Shown one piece after another: positions 25,971-36,740 of a stretch of DNA of 64,000 nucleotides. Below the pieces are notes generated by a model. It worked only from the letters and a program-made list of their open reading frames with translations, had not been told where the DNA came from and searched no databases. Source of the DNA: Salminus brasiliensis (taxonomy: Eukaryota > Chordata > Actinopteri > Characiformes > Bryconidae); NCBI RefSeq assembly GCF_030463535.1, contig NC_132878.1:38231761-38295760 (forward strand), in the 5' to 3' direction. Both the position numbers and the translations under genes were made by a program. Within the stretch, counting starts at the first letter, position 1, and every line of letters begins with the position of its first letter.

Positions 25971-28900
25971 CATACACATTAAACTACTTTAAGTTGCACC
26001 CATTGCTGAATCTATTGGCACCATGCCTAATGCCAGGCGTAAGCTAGAGGGGAAGGAACTGTGTTCTCTGGAATGATGGTGGTGCTACATCCAATACTAT
26101 TGAGATGAGTTGTGCAGTTGGGGATGAAGTGTGGTGGTGATAATCTAACATCCTGACCTCAGGCTCTTGTCACTTGTCTTATCAGGCTCAAGGCACATCC
26201 TCACAGCAATGCTCCAAAATTTAGTAGAAAGCTTTCCCTGAGCGGTAGAGACAGTTACTCTAACAAAAGTGGGACAAACTATTTTTTCATATATGGACAA
26301 AAGTATTAGGACACCTGCTTATTTATTGTCTCTTCTAAAATTAAGGGTACTAAAAAAAGAATTATAGATGATTGAAATTAAAACATTAGAAATTCACTTA
26401 ATGCATTATTTAATGCCCTAGGAAGCCTAAATATGTGTTTTCTTTTTAACTAAACCTTTAGGGGTGTACACTGCTTATTTCACATTTTGACCACTAAAAT
26501 TGTAGAGCCTATGACGCAAGTGGCCACATTCCATTAAGATTTTTGTTTGTGTTTTTCTAAAACTTTGTGTTTTCCCTGGGCGGGTTTAACACAACAATCC
26601 AGACCTGTTAACTTTTTAGTTAAATAAATACATGTATCACAATATTGCAATGTAGACAAAATGTACTAGTGGCTGCAGGTCTATAATCAAAAGACTGCAG
26701 GTTTGAACCCCGATTATGCCACAAATATAATTCATCTGTAGTTAGGAGTCCATAACATAATTGGCTTCACTTTCAATGACTAATATGGGCCTCCACCTCC
26801 CTCATCACTCAGCATGATGCTAGAAAGCAGGGGTGTCAGTTAGTTAACCTAGCAGCATTGGCAAAAATAAAGGAATGTGAAATAAAATAGAATCGAAATG
26901 GCCTCATTCCCTGCTTTAACAGGCGTAATGAAAAAATGGAGGAATGTAAGACTGCTATGAAAGAGCAACACCTGACTGATTTTGGCACTGAAGCATTTGT
27001 GCTAACTATGAATATGATATGATGAACCTGCTTCAATAATACTGCCGATAATTTCTTAGTTTGGGCTACAAGATTAATTGGCTTGGTGGTCCAAGTAGCC
27101 AGTGCAATTTTTTACATCTTTCCCTAACTTTGCTCTTCTCAGCACGCATAATATGTCAAAGTATGCCATATAAACAACATGTCAGGATTAAATAAACAAA
27201 CAATAGATTTATCAAATTTCTTCTTTTTTAATGTACACTAGGCAGCCCTGATCTTGGGTAAAGCTAAGATAAGCTATTTCTAAAAAGCTGAAGCTTTAAC
27301 TAAACTATGCATTCCCCTAGGGTGTCTCTCTCTTTCAGTCTAATCAACTTAGCTAGAGAACACTGATATAGCAAATAGAACTGAGCAAGTAAGCTACCTC
27401 CCCTGCTTGTCCACTTATTAGTTCTTTTGTTTGTTCATTTGTCCAAATATGTCCTTTTTAGCATTTCATTTCAGCATTTCAGGATAAACATCAAGCATGA
27501 ATATGAACATAAAATAGTTAGATGGTATAGTGCCCATGCAGAGCCTGTTTCATTCATTTCTCCCCAATTGCGCTGTTGTGTTCATGTCAGCTTAAGTGGT
27601 GTAGCAGGCTGGGAGACATAGACAGAGTGATGTTAATCAATGATGTGAATTACAATTTTAGTCCACACCCAGTCGATTGTCAGAAAGGTCAGGTTAGTTT
27701 TTTTTTTCCTTTTTTGTTTACGCAAACTGCCAACTAATCACTGCTAATCATTAAGCAGGTACAGTTTAATTGATTACTTTTATCTGAATGACCGATTGCA
27801 TCAATTATTTGTGATAGCCCTAAATACAACACCTGACCCTGCTGTTCTAAGTGATCTGAGAGTACACACCAGCACCCCAAACAACCCCAAGTGTCTGAGT
27901 CGAGCCTATCAGGTTATTAATATGACCAAAATCACAGCTATAATCATCGTTCAGCTTTATGAGCCGAGTTACTGTCCCTGTAGGACAGTAAACGGTGAAG
28001 TTATGCTGGAGGAATGGACAGACCAGGGACCTTTAATGCACATCATTCAGAGTTCCTCAGAGAATAGTGAAGATTCATGTCCTGTTCTATCGCAGCTTTA
28101 TTTTCGGAACGGGCTGAGATCATGGCGGCATGGAGTGTTTACAAGCTATGGAAGAGAGAAAGTGTGTGTATGTGTGTGTGTGTTACCTGTAAGGACTTCT
28201 GGCGTTGCAGAGTGGGGAACAGTAGCAGCATCCTGGGGGATGGAGCTCATGTCTGGTTCTGGTGTGCTGCTAGGAGGGGAGATGGCCAAAGGAGTCATCG
28301 CCAGCCGAGACTTCAGCTACACAAAGAGTACAAACAGACAGATTGGACACATATCACCACTGTACAATCAAAACCTTGTAAAGGTTCACACCAGGGTTCA
28401 GAAATTTGAAATGCTCAGTTATATCTTATGGTATTGTCTAAATAAATACATGAACACATGAAAGTGCTGATCTTTTATGTAATATTTCAAGTATTTTTAG
28501 AAAACCAGAAAATTGTCAAATGCAATTATTTAATCAGAATCATTTACTCAGGGTTTCTTTTACTTTTGAGATGTGGCCTTCTGGATATTAACTTATTAAT
28601 TATCTATATATCTATATATCTATAATCTAAGGCGCTGCCAATATGATCCAAGGAATGCTGGTTTGAATCCCGGGTCTTGCTGCTTCCAGCAGCCAGAGTA
28701 AAAGAGAACACAATTGGCCTTGCTCTTTCAGGGGTGGATTGGTCACTCTTAGTGTAATGTTGGTTAGCACAGATGTCTGTTAGCTGTTGTACTGGCTCTA
28801 GAGAGCTGTGATTTCCTCTGAGCGCGTTGACTGGCTGGCAGTTTGAAAAGAGGCAGTGGAGGATAGGACATGTATAGTAACATGTATAGGAGGAGACTTT

Positions 28901-31804
28901 ACCCTCCTAGCACTGGGGGCAATGCAAATGATCAATTAGAAAATGAGTAATTAGAAAATTACAAATACATTTTATGAAATTAATATAATTATAATTCTCG
29001 ATGGTATGCAGGAATTCAGAGTCTGTTTCAAAACATCTACATCTAAAATAGTTTTTTTTAAGGTTCCTACTGACTATTGAATACCTATTTAATAAGTATT
29101 TAAGAAAAGCACATCAGAATCAGTATATCCATTTATGTGGAGCCCCACACCCTGTCAGTGGGTGGGATTTACATATTAGAAAGCAAGTGAACAGTCAGTT
29201 CTCTGGGTTGATGTATTGGAGGCAGGAAAAATTTGCGCGAACCCCCTCCCAGCACTGTCACACCAAATGCACCCTTTCTGTTACTGCAATTAATTTAATC
29301 TAAAAGTAAAGTTAAACAGGTACACATTTGAATTTTTTGTTGGCAATATGTAGCCCACAAAACTATTTTTCCCAGTGCCCACAGCCCTAAAGAAGTAATG
29401 CCCACATCCTGGATTGTGTGACATTCACCACCGTGGGTGCTAGCTATTGATGAGCTCACTAGTGGGCCCCTTTTTGGCTCCTACCACTATGCAATGTGCC
29501 AAGCAGTCAGATGTCCACAGAGCACACGCTTAGTCAAGTGCTTAGTGTTCTCCTCTGAATGCATTGAGCCGCTTATAAATACCACACAGCTGGTAGCCCA
29601 GAAAGCCCAGAAATGGCAGAACATTGGCATTGGGGGGAGGCCTACATTAACCCTTTAGCCCCTGGCTTAGTTCTGACTATTAGGGCTGCACGATACATCA
29701 CTTTAACTTTGTTATTGCAATGTGGGCATGTGCAATATTCACATCGCAGGGCAAGCAATTTCAAGGATGACAGAATGTATTATTAATATCATGACATGTA
29801 TCACTGATAATTTCTGTATTTAAATATATATATATATATATAAAGTAAAAGTAAAAAATATTGTAATGTTTTTTCTAATATTGTGCAGCCCTACTACAAC
29901 TCAATTTAGAGTCTATTCAGTCCATGTCTATTTAAATAAATTAGGACAGTATATCACATAAACTTAAAAGCACATGATCTACAAGAGTCTGGTGAAGGTA
30001 CTTACTGTATATAGCACTGGAAACTAATCAAGAAAAGCTAATGTTAATAGCATGCATATGCAGTGTGTAAGACAACAGCTATATTTTGGATCAAACTCAT
30101 TTTTATTGGCTCATGGATGTTGGCAAAACCGGATATTGAGTGGAATTAAGTTTTGATACTCTATAGTTTAAAGGAAATTCAACCAGTCCCAAAAAAGAAC
30201 TGAATCTCCATATCCACTTCCAGAGGTACACTTTTTAATACTGCAACCTGGCAAGTGATTCAAGTTTCCAGTTCCCTTTCCTAATACCTTGGTGCTCAGA
30301 CCACTGGTATCAAAATTCTGGTATCATGACAACCCAATCTACCCATGATATTATGGTGCTTAGTCATTTCTTCAGCTGTCCAGTTCAATATGGCAACAAT
30401 AACTCAAATGCCAACTGAACAATGACACAAGACAGCACCATTAAACACAACAACATATTAAAATTAGAACCTGGAGGAGTGCTTAGAATAAGCCATAAAG
30501 CCTTCAGAGCATTCTTCTTTAATTTTACTAACACACTTTCACACACTTACAGTCACGCTCACACCCAAACCATGCGAGTGTGTATCTCTTTAAATCAGCA
30601 GCGGTAGTAGGAGGCTTGCAGTCAGACACATGCAGCTAAAAATAACTTCCACTACAGCAGCAGACTGCAGATACATCAGTCATTGTGAAACCACACACAC
30701 ACACTATCCTTTTTTTCCCTAGCTCACTCTCTCACTCTCTCTCTCACACATACACACCCCTTTGAGTGGAAAACATGAATGTATTCCATCAAAAGTGTCT
30801 GGTTACTATCAGAAAACAGAACGAGGGGAATGGAAGCAGGGAAAAAGTGTGATCTCTATGAATCCACATAAGGCACACACTGAAGCTGATTCCTGGGACA
30901 CACACACACTAGTTTTCATAGAGTGTGAAGAAGTGGGGCTAAACGTATTCATGTTTTGATGTTTCATGTTGCACTCAGCAGTAGACATTGTTAAGTAACA
31001 TACAATTGAATCAGGTTAGGTCAATGTAGCATTAGCAGTCTTGCTAAAGGACCCTTATTGATAGAGGGTGGTGGTCTGGCCTGTATGGGGATTCAAACCC
31101 TACTGTGACACCGGGAGGGCAATGGTGTTACCCACTATGTTATAACGACTGCTACCCACTTAGGTTTCGCATATATAATATGCAGTGCCTGTAAAAATTA
31201 TTCACCCCGTTTTCCTCTTTTACTGCTTTTAGGAATGGAAATATGGTTGATTATGGTCTCCAGTAGCTGTAGTATATAGACACCAGCCTGGAAGCTCCAG
31301 ACACTGGTTAATCAGTACTCCTGGCTACAAAAACACCATGAAGACTGAAGAACACTCCACACAACTCTGAGAAAAGGTTATTGAAGAGTATGGCACATGT
31401 GTAAATCTGCCTAGAGCAGGTCGTCCTCACAAACTGAGTGACCATATAAGAAGGAGACTCGTGAGGAAGGTCACCATGACACCTATGACCTATGCTCCTA
31501 GGAGACAATACAAAAAAAATATATACTAGACTGTGACTGTGCTAATAGTTAGGATGTGTGTCCTGAATACACAAGCTCACCTTGAATCCAGGTTTTCTCC
31601 CTCTCTTTTTGGGCACTCTGATGGGTGGTAGGGATTCTGGGTAGTGGTTCTGGTACTCTGGGTGCCTTTTGAGTGGTGGGCGTCCCCTCTTGCGACCAGG
31701 GACTTTCCCAGTAGGGGGTGGGAGGAAGGATGGGCTAACTGCCGCAGGTGACTGCATCTCTCCACCCCCCGTCTGCCCAGACGGTGCAGGAATACTCATC
31801 AGAC
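13726..31804 (-). CDS. scml4: scml4, Scm polycomb group protein-like 4 (seven joined coding exons)
   Basis: Joined minus-strand CDS: 31804-31581 (ATG at 31799), 28316-28187, 19561-19361, 18249-18049, 15596-15390, 14919-14774, 13851-13726. Every junction is GT/AG and phases match (0,1,1,1,1,0), giving 409 residues plus stop. Domain order is two AT-hook-like basic motifs (about residues 34-43 and 63-73), a Pro/Ser linker, a SLED domain (about 117-235) and a C-terminal SAM domain (about 335-409). Known of the family: Scm proteins are nuclear Polycomb-group repressors; the SAM domain mediates head-to-tail polymerisation with Polyhomeotic-type partners and SLED binds DNA. SCML4 is preferred over SCMH1 or SCML2 because the basic GRKRGRP...KKRGRKPG block precedes SLED directly, and because the length matches human SCML4. 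The start at 31799 is the first in-frame ATG of its exon; a longer N-terminus through the MBT exon at 50.5 kb is possible. Confidence 0.93.
13852..14773 (-). other. scml4: scml4 last intron
   Basis: An intron splitting the SAM domain at phase 0. It holds a reverse SINE-like segment at about 14215-14425 (containing ACTAGGAGGGTGAAGACTAG, the reversed tail also seen in copies at 28.9, 52.3 and 54.15 kb). Confidence 0.7.
14774..14919 (-). CDS. scml4: scml4 exon with linker and first half of SAM domain
   Basis: Acceptor CTAG at 14921-14920 and donor CAT|GTGAG with GT at 14773-14772. The 146-nt exon enters with 2 nt completing an Ala codon, then encodes a Ser/Pro linker ([14 protein letters not shown]) and the SAM start [23 protein letters not shown]. 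An internal CAG acceptor at 14914-14913 would break the frame, so CTAG is chosen. The polypyrimidine tract of this acceptor is itself a (CT)n microsatellite (plus-strand GA run 14930-14962), which is unusual. The SAM core Trp and the VVWF helix are conserved. Confidence 0.94.
14930..14962. repeat. (GA)n microsatellite forming a splice-site pyrimidine tract
   Basis: On the minus strand it is (CT)n directly before GCTCTCCTAG, the acceptor of the first SAM exon. Confidence 0.9.
15044..15071. repeat. (AAT)n microsatellite
   Basis: Tandem ATA/AAT triplets in the intron upstream of the SAM exon. Confidence 0.85.
15390..15596 (-). CDS. scml4: scml4 linker exon between SLED and SAM
   Basis: A 207-nt symmetric phase 1-1 exon encoding a Ser/Tyr/Gly-rich low-complexity linker with [11 protein letters not shown] near the start and FQEGNRSG at the end. 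The EGNR-x-A-x-SP junction with the next exon resembles the same place in human SCML4. Donor AGTG|GTAAGA with GT at 15389-15388. The acceptor is a GCAGCAG tandem (NAGNAG): the first AG starts the exon at 15596, the second at 15593, and both keep the frame. The linker is predicted disordered; no catalytic or binding motif is seen. Confidence 0.85.
15597..18048 (-). other. scml4: scml4 intron between SLED and linker exons
   Basis: Mostly AT-rich. 17540-17850 is unusually GC-balanced and non-repetitive (GCCATGGGAACC, CAAAGCCGCCGAGATAGAAACG), a candidate conserved noncoding element near the SLED exon. Confidence 0.6.
18049..18249 (-). CDS. scml4: scml4 exon, C-terminal half of SLED domain
   Basis: Acceptor CAACAG at 18251-18250. 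The exon encodes [20 protein letters not shown], then [19 protein letters not shown], which is the conserved C-terminal half of the Scm SLED (DUF3588) domain, followed by a Ser-rich tail and SDGQAKS. It is 201 nt, phase 1-1. The donor is CGA|GTACGC (GT at 18048-18047), weaker than consensus. It is the only GT between the SLED core and the first in-frame stop, so the assignment is still firm. Human SCML4 has the same [13 protein letters not shown] core. The SLED domain of this family is known to bind DNA. Confidence 0.92.
18400..19180 (+). mobile_element. Decayed Tc1-like transposon inside an scml4 intron
   Basis: Plus-strand remnants run from an N-terminal region near 18416 (frame with [15 protein letters not shown]) to a GGTGGTGGTAGCATCATGCTCTGGGG block near 18860 ([12 protein letters not shown] motif) and [14 protein letters not shown] sequence near 19027. 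Stops interrupt every segment. It occupies most of the intron between the two SLED exons, inserted antisense to the host gene. Confidence 0.7.
19361..19561 (-). CDS. scml4: scml4 exon, N-terminal half of SLED domain
   Basis: Acceptor TTTAG at 19563-19562 behind a long CT-rich tract, donor ATCAG|GTAACA with GT at 19360-19359. It is 201 nt, phase 1-1, the same length and phase as the next exon. It encodes [38 protein letters not shown] and a segment ending [11 protein letters not shown], the first half of the SLED domain. The order VNKQ..GP.L...K..QLP.H.GP..P..VLQQAVQ.C is diagnostic of Scm-family SLED domains, and the QGYGGE turn points to SCML4 rather than SCMH1. Confidence 0.95.
24345..24675 (-). 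mobile_element. Non-autonomous DNA repeat, family A (reverse copy)
   Basis: Reverse complement of the family at 34870-35290: TGATCACCACCTCACC, CCCCAACTCCTTATCTCATTCC, TTCTCTG..AACAAAGTTCC and CTCTAGCCCAC blocks occur in the mirrored order. Confidence 0.65.
25911..25966. repeat. (TA)n microsatellite
   Basis: An uninterrupted TA run of 56 bases. Confidence 0.95.
25975..26320 (+). mobile_element. Non-autonomous DNA repeat, family A
   Basis: Contains TTTAAGTTGCACCCATTGC, ATTGGCACCATGCCTAATGCC, AACTGTGTTCTCTGGAATGATGG and GGACAAAAGTATTAGGACACC, which match copies at 34.9 and 46.1 kb. It abuts the TA run at 25966. Confidence 0.7.
28187..28316 (-). CDS. scml4: scml4 proline/serine linker exon
   Basis: The exon starts after GTGTAG (AG at 28318-28317) and ends TTACAG|GTAACA (GT at 28186-28185). 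Its 130 nt, entering at phase 0 and leaving at phase 1, encode [20 protein letters not shown] then [20 protein letters not shown] and VLT. The blocks [25 protein letters not shown] are closely conserved with human SCML4 between the AT-hook region and SLED. The first six intron bases are followed at once by a (CA)n run, so this donor abuts a microsatellite. Plus-strand open frames across this exon are antisense shadows. Confidence 0.92.
28620..28950 (+). repeat. tRNA-derived SINE
   Basis: A tRNA-like head with B-box GGTTTGAATCCC near 28662, then a body with GGCAGTTTGAAAAG and the tail TTTACCCTCCTAGCACTGGG. The same body and tail occur at 52080-52370 and 53990-54240. Confidence 0.65.
31030..31150 (+). 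repeat. SINE fragment
   Basis: 'cttgctaaaggacccttattgatagag' and 'ggggattcaaaccctactgtg' parallel 43080-43245, the same short retroposon family. Confidence 0.5.
31185..31510 (+). mobile_element. Tc1-like transposase remnant
   Basis: The plus strand reads [19 protein letters not shown] then [15 protein letters not shown], the N-terminal DNA-binding region of a Tc1-type transposase. A terminal 'gcctgtaaaaattattcacccc' motif lies at 31188. Heavily truncated, no catalytic core. Confidence 0.65.
31581..31804 (-). CDS. scml4: scml4 N-terminal AT-hook exon with start codon
   Basis: Acceptor CTCCAG at 31806-31805; five nucleotides (GTCTG) precede ATG 31799-31797. It encodes 73 residues: a Pro/Ser N-terminus, then [15 protein letters not shown] and [14 protein letters not shown], ending AAG|GTGAGC (donor GT at 31580-31579). 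Both basic blocks carry the RGR core of AT-hook motifs, and the GRKRGRP...KKRGRKPG spacing matches the N-terminus of human SCML4. Human SCML4 begins shortly before the first block, so this start yields a protein of expected size. The frame is also open upstream of the ATG into the acceptor (phase 1), so an upstream coding exon can join it. Confidence 0.88.
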
Positions 31805-34800
31805 CTGGAGGCCAGAGAAACAGAGGGGGATTCAGAAAGCAGTGCTAACATCACATACTATAGCACACTATATCTATACCATATTGTCTCTTATTACAGT
31901 TTGGCAGTCGTGATGAGCAAAATCAAGGACTAAATGTGGACAGAAACTGACATTTAAATGTATACAAAGGACAGGGCACTGTATTTACAGCCAATACTGT
32001 TTAGAAGCACATCACAAGAAAAGAAAGGAAAGAAAATAGGGACTGCAATTAAGGCAAGACATGCTAGTGGACAGTCCCAGTCGAGACACATTTTAAACTG
32101 CACAACACTATGAGTGGAAAGTGCTAATTATATCCTCAGATTATATTATATACTCTGAGAAGCATACTGGGATGAATTTCAAATTGCCCACCCAGAATCA
32201 ATATTAGGAATGCACAGTGATACGGGAATCATTCTGGTATCGGCAGATAAATGCTCATAAAAATGATAAGCATTGCATAGATGAGATAAGTGAGATTTGA
32301 TTATTTGCCCATATTTGATGTGAAATGAACATTTTATTCACTGTACTCTGGTGGACCAGAATCTTTAGACGATACTGGGATACCGTGCTAAAATGTCCAC
32401 ATTTGATTACATTTACTGCATTTATATCCCTCTGCAAATAAGTGTTATATTTCTCCCTAATGCTAACCTGGGAAGGTGTAATTCCACTTTCTATTTTTTT
32501 TAATAAATGTTTATCTGCATCGGCCTGCATGTACGTGACTAATCATATATGGGCAATATTTTTATGTGGGTGCATTCCTACTTAAAAAGTATTACTAACT
32601 GCTGGTTTCAAATATTAAGTGCAAGAAATGATTTATTTAATTTAAAGTAATAAAATATTTAATTCCAAGTTTATTCCACTGGTGAAGAAGAGAGATGAGC
32701 AAATTTAATAAAAGCCAATTAAAAGTTCAGATTTCGATACACAGACTGTTAAAGAAAACGAAGACATTCCTAACGGCTTCATTGAGCGACGCCATAGATG
32801 AACCACTCTAAAGAACCATAAGATGTTAAAGGCTACATGTTAAAGGCTTAAAGTACCTTGAAATATTGTATAGGTACTATACCAAATTCTGCCTAGAACA
32901 TTTACATTATGTGTAGAAACTTTAAAAAGGTTCCTTACACTGTTTACACACACACAAACAAATGAATATAATACAATCTGCAGTCTGTAACAAAAATTTT
33001 ATGCTATACCCATGGTGTGCATAGAGGTATGCAATATGAAAATATTTTATTGGTATCGCTAAGCCAATGTTTCATCACAAAGAGCATAATTAGTCTAGAT
33101 AAGGGTTCTCTGGCCAAGACAATAGTTCTGCAGAATACAGAACCATGACAAAGAACTATTTGAAAGCTTTTACAGTTGGTTAAACAGCTTTGGCTGGTTT
33201 AGTGTTCTTCATATACAAGAAAAGCTGCTCTTTATAGAACCCCTATAATAACAGCCTGAGATGGGTTCTATATCTTTGCTGTCCTGCACGTCTCTCCATT
33301 TTTGCCTTTTTTTGTTTTTCCTCATTTGAAGCTGGTTGTCCTTTATATTTGGTTATAATTTCATGATGAATGAACCAATAGAAATGCTCCAATATGACAT
33401 GGAATAAAAACTTTTTTTACATTGACTTAACATTTTGGAGATACCAGTTACCAGGCAACAGCAATAATATGCTAGTATTGTTATGAGTCAAAGAATTCTG
33501 GCCCTGTACAGCCAATGTCACAAATGGACTTTACGGACACTATCTGGAGTTGCCCTTTCGCACATGTAGCGTACCGCCGGAGATTTTCCGTGTCAGACAC
33601 ATTCTCACTAGAGGAAATGTTCTGCTTGCTTCAGGCAAGGGACAGCGCCTGTGTAGCTCATGCATGAGGCACGGCATGTCCCACTGTGAATTCTCTGGAA
33701 TTCTCTGCTCATGGGCTCACTTGGACATTACCTAGGGGTCTGTCAGGATAATGTCCGGGCAATGTGTTCACACATACTGCTCCTCCAGGCAGTGTCTGGA
33801 GAAGCTCAGGGTTACCAGGCATGTCTGAGAGGGGCTTATAAAACCCTTGTTGCATGGAGTGAAGCAAATTTTGATTAAACTTTAAAAACGTAGACTGCAG
33901 TTTTAATAATATGGTATAATCTGTGCATTTTGGCAGAGTATCAAAATTTAGTGATACATATTTGTGTGGAAATGTGTGAACATGAACTGTGATATAGCCT
34001 AATCGCCCTCTCCTAAGTGTACATCTTTGAATAGGTTGAAGCTGGGGAAGCTCTTAAATCTACAGCTAGTAACACGAATTACAAAAGGAAGCACTAAACC
34101 ACATCTGAACTTCAGAGCCATCAGCTCACTCCAACCCCTCAAACCCACACCAAGAGTAAGTCTGCACAACCGCAGCACTGCAACCTGCAAGCTAGCTCCT
34201 CTGCAGCAAGGCATTTGCTTGTTTTTCTAGCAGAGTGCTTAAACAGACTAAGCACCTTACTCCATCATAAACAGGACTATTACTGTGTTCAGAGCGATAC
34301 TCTCAGCATTCCATACACAGGAAAAGGCTCGATGCTCACCCAAATGTATGAATATGAATATGAAAACAGTAATGCTTAAAGCGTCTCATCTCCCCTCTTA
34401 CGCACACGCACACACACACAAAACACACACCATCACTATCTCTGTCTGTGTACCCCCTCCCCCACCGCTAGCCTAGTTCCACCCTTCCCCCTCGAGCTGT
34501 GGTGCCTGGTCTCCGGATCAGGCCCTGATGGACGGCTTCTCTGCTCTTCTCCCTCGTTCCTCTCCTCCCCTCCCCACTATCTCCCTATTCCCCTATTTTG
34601 CTCCAAGCAGGTATTTCTCTCACAGTGCTGGGAAAGGTTAGACTGGGAACTAAAAAGGGACAGTGACCTACAAAACACTCTGGTTTCTTGTAAACCCATC
34701 CAAATGAGTTCTATGTAAGCCCAAGTCCAAATGGGTTGCACATCTACAAACAACACGCTCCTATGCATCATAATACACAAGTACTCTTCATTGTCATGTA

Positions 34801-34869
34801 TTTTATTAAACTTGCTTGTTGGAAATGAGAGTAAATATATGCTGACACAGATGTGCAAATGTACACACA

Positions 34870-35290
34870 CAGCTTATCTATTCCCTGTAGAGACATACTG
34901 CCAATACAGTAGGACGTTATCTCTTGAACAGATAAACATAAACCTATTGGCACCATACATAATGCCAGGCGTGGGCTAGAGGTGTTTAACCTGCCCCCAC
35001 CCCCAGCATTGAGCAGTGGAAGAACTGTGTTCTCTGGAATGATGGATGGTGCTTCATCCAATACTTTTGAGATGAGTTGGGGATGTGGGGATGAGGAGGG
35101 GTGGTGATCATCTAACATCTTGACCTTACTAAGGCTCTTGTGGCTGAATGTAATCAAATCCTCACAGCAATGCACCTCCAAAATCTAGCGGAAAGTCTTC
35201 TTCCCTGGAAAGTACATTCACTTTTTTTTAACTTTAATTTTGGAAGAAACACTGCATGAACAGGTGTCCCAATACTTTTGTCTATTAAAC
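34870..35290 (+). mobile_element. Non-autonomous DNA repeat, family A
   Basis: The longest copy in the window: CTATTGGCACCATACATAATGCC, GAAGAACTGTGTTCTCTGG, GGTGGTGATCATCTAACATC, CTCACAGCAATGC and a terminal 'caggtgtcccaatacttttgtc'. The terminal motif resembles ends of Tc1-derived non-autonomous elements in otophysan fishes. Confidence 0.7.
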
Positions 35291-35427
35291 AATTTTTATA
35301 GATTAAATTTATAAATTTTCAGGATAAATTTTTAAGTCATTTCAAAGCATTTCAATACGTCCATTCAGATTCCCTTTATGTTAAAAGGAGAAAACCTAGA
35401 GATAATGGAGACAGAAGGTTTTTGCCC

Positions 35428-35428
<1 letters not shown>

Positions 35429-35466
<38 letters not shown>

Positions 35467-35515
35467 TATATATATATATATGTGTGTGTGTGTGCGTGTG
35501 TGTGTCTGTGTGTGC
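35429..35515. repeat. TA/CA/TA/TG composite microsatellite, self-complementary
   Basis: A (TA)n run, then (CA)n, (TA)n, then (TG)n. The CA and TG arms flank a TA core and can fold into a hairpin. Confidence 0.85.
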
Positions 35516-36529
35516 ATGTATTTGATATTTAAAAGATATGACATACAGAATAAATAAATAATCTGTATTTATAATTCAGTTAAAACGATGGCAAATTGCA
35601 AAACTGACCAATAATATGATCAGCAATAAATTCATATAATAATAAATAATAACAATGACAAACAATAACTCAAACATTCAGTAGAAACATGTTCATAATG
35701 CTCAGTTTCGCTGTGTCTGGGATAGGTAGGGCATGATTACAAGCTACGGTAAATTTGTAAATATCCATACATGTACATGTACTGCACAAACACACACACA
35801 TGACATAAACACAGAAAACATGACACCGCGCTGCATCCTGGCACACTGCTATTTGCAAATTCTCAAATTTGGCAATCCAAGCAGAACTGTGTAGAGACAA
35901 AGACACAGTGGCACTGCTAAGCCAAGGACTGATGAGTGTTTAGAGGATCCTCCACGTCCTCCTCCAGTGTGCATGCTGCCCGCTTTAAAACAAACTCCAA
36001 ATGTTTCATTCACAAGATAGACGCCAGATGTGCTGAATCAATCAGCTATAGAAGCAATAGGAGCCAACAGTCTTAAATAAAACTCACTGATATGAAACAC
36101 AGCCTTTGAGACACTAGCAACCTTCACTTTCACTTTAACAACCTTCTGATTCACCTCTCCCACTTCACCTCTTCACAACTCTACCACTGTGAACCTCTCT
36201 TTCTCCTTCTATCAGTCATTTCTCCATCTCCAGCTCTCGTTCCCATTTTCTTACTCTCTACATCTTTCCCTCTCTTTGCCATTTTTGATCACTTTTCCAC
36301 TCTTGTCTGCCTCATTTATTCTTGCTGTCCCACTCCCACTCCTTTTTTCCAATTCACGTCTATTGAATCCTTCTATCAATATCCCATCACTCTCATTTAT
36401 CTCGTCCACTCCGTCCTCCTCTCCTCCCCATTCCATCACTGTCCCCTTCTGCCACTCTCCAGATCCCTTTCTCCCATTCTCCGTCCATCACTGTCCATCA
36501 TTCTCCATCTCCCTCTACTTCTCTCTCTC

Positions 36530-36562
<33 letters not shown>
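36530..36562. repeat. (CT)n microsatellite
   Basis: A CT run on the edge of the proximal CpG island, continuing a long pyrimidine-rich stretch from about 36190. Confidence 0.85.
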
Positions 36563-36566
<4 letters not shown>

Positions 36567-36569
36567 AAT

Positions 36570-36708
36570 GTACAGTATTGCGCATGCTCGACGTTAAATG
36601 CTCGGCTGCCCCCGAGGGAGGCGACTTTTCATTCTGATGGCACAAATTTCGTGCCCAATAAAATCTCCTCCAGCGAACCGCACGACCACGCGAATTCCCG
36701 TCAGTTCA

Positions 36709-36740
<32 letters not shown>

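Larger units (their letters stand above)
19562..28186 (-). other. scml4: Long scml4 intron before the SLED exons
   Basis: No exon seen. It contains a CT-rich tract just upstream of 19561, a GC-richer block at 23460-23940 that could be regulatory, Tc1-derived short repeats at 24345-24675 and 25975-26320, a (TA)n run at 25911-25966 and a tRNA-like SINE trace at 26650-26740 (GGTTTGAACCCC B-box). Confidence 0.6.
28317..31580 (-). other. scml4: scml4 intron between AT-hook and linker exons
   Basis: Holds a SINE at 28620-28950, an AT run near 29824-29843, a SINE fragment at 31030-31150 and a Tc1 remnant at 31185-31510 that stops about 70 bases from the AT-hook exon. No further exon recognised. Confidence 0.6.

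Noticed and set aside
27796..28461. 221-codon plus-strand frame
   Set aside because: Antisense across the scml4 linker exon at 28187-28316 and a CA repeat; no domain, and the minus-strand exon explains the region.
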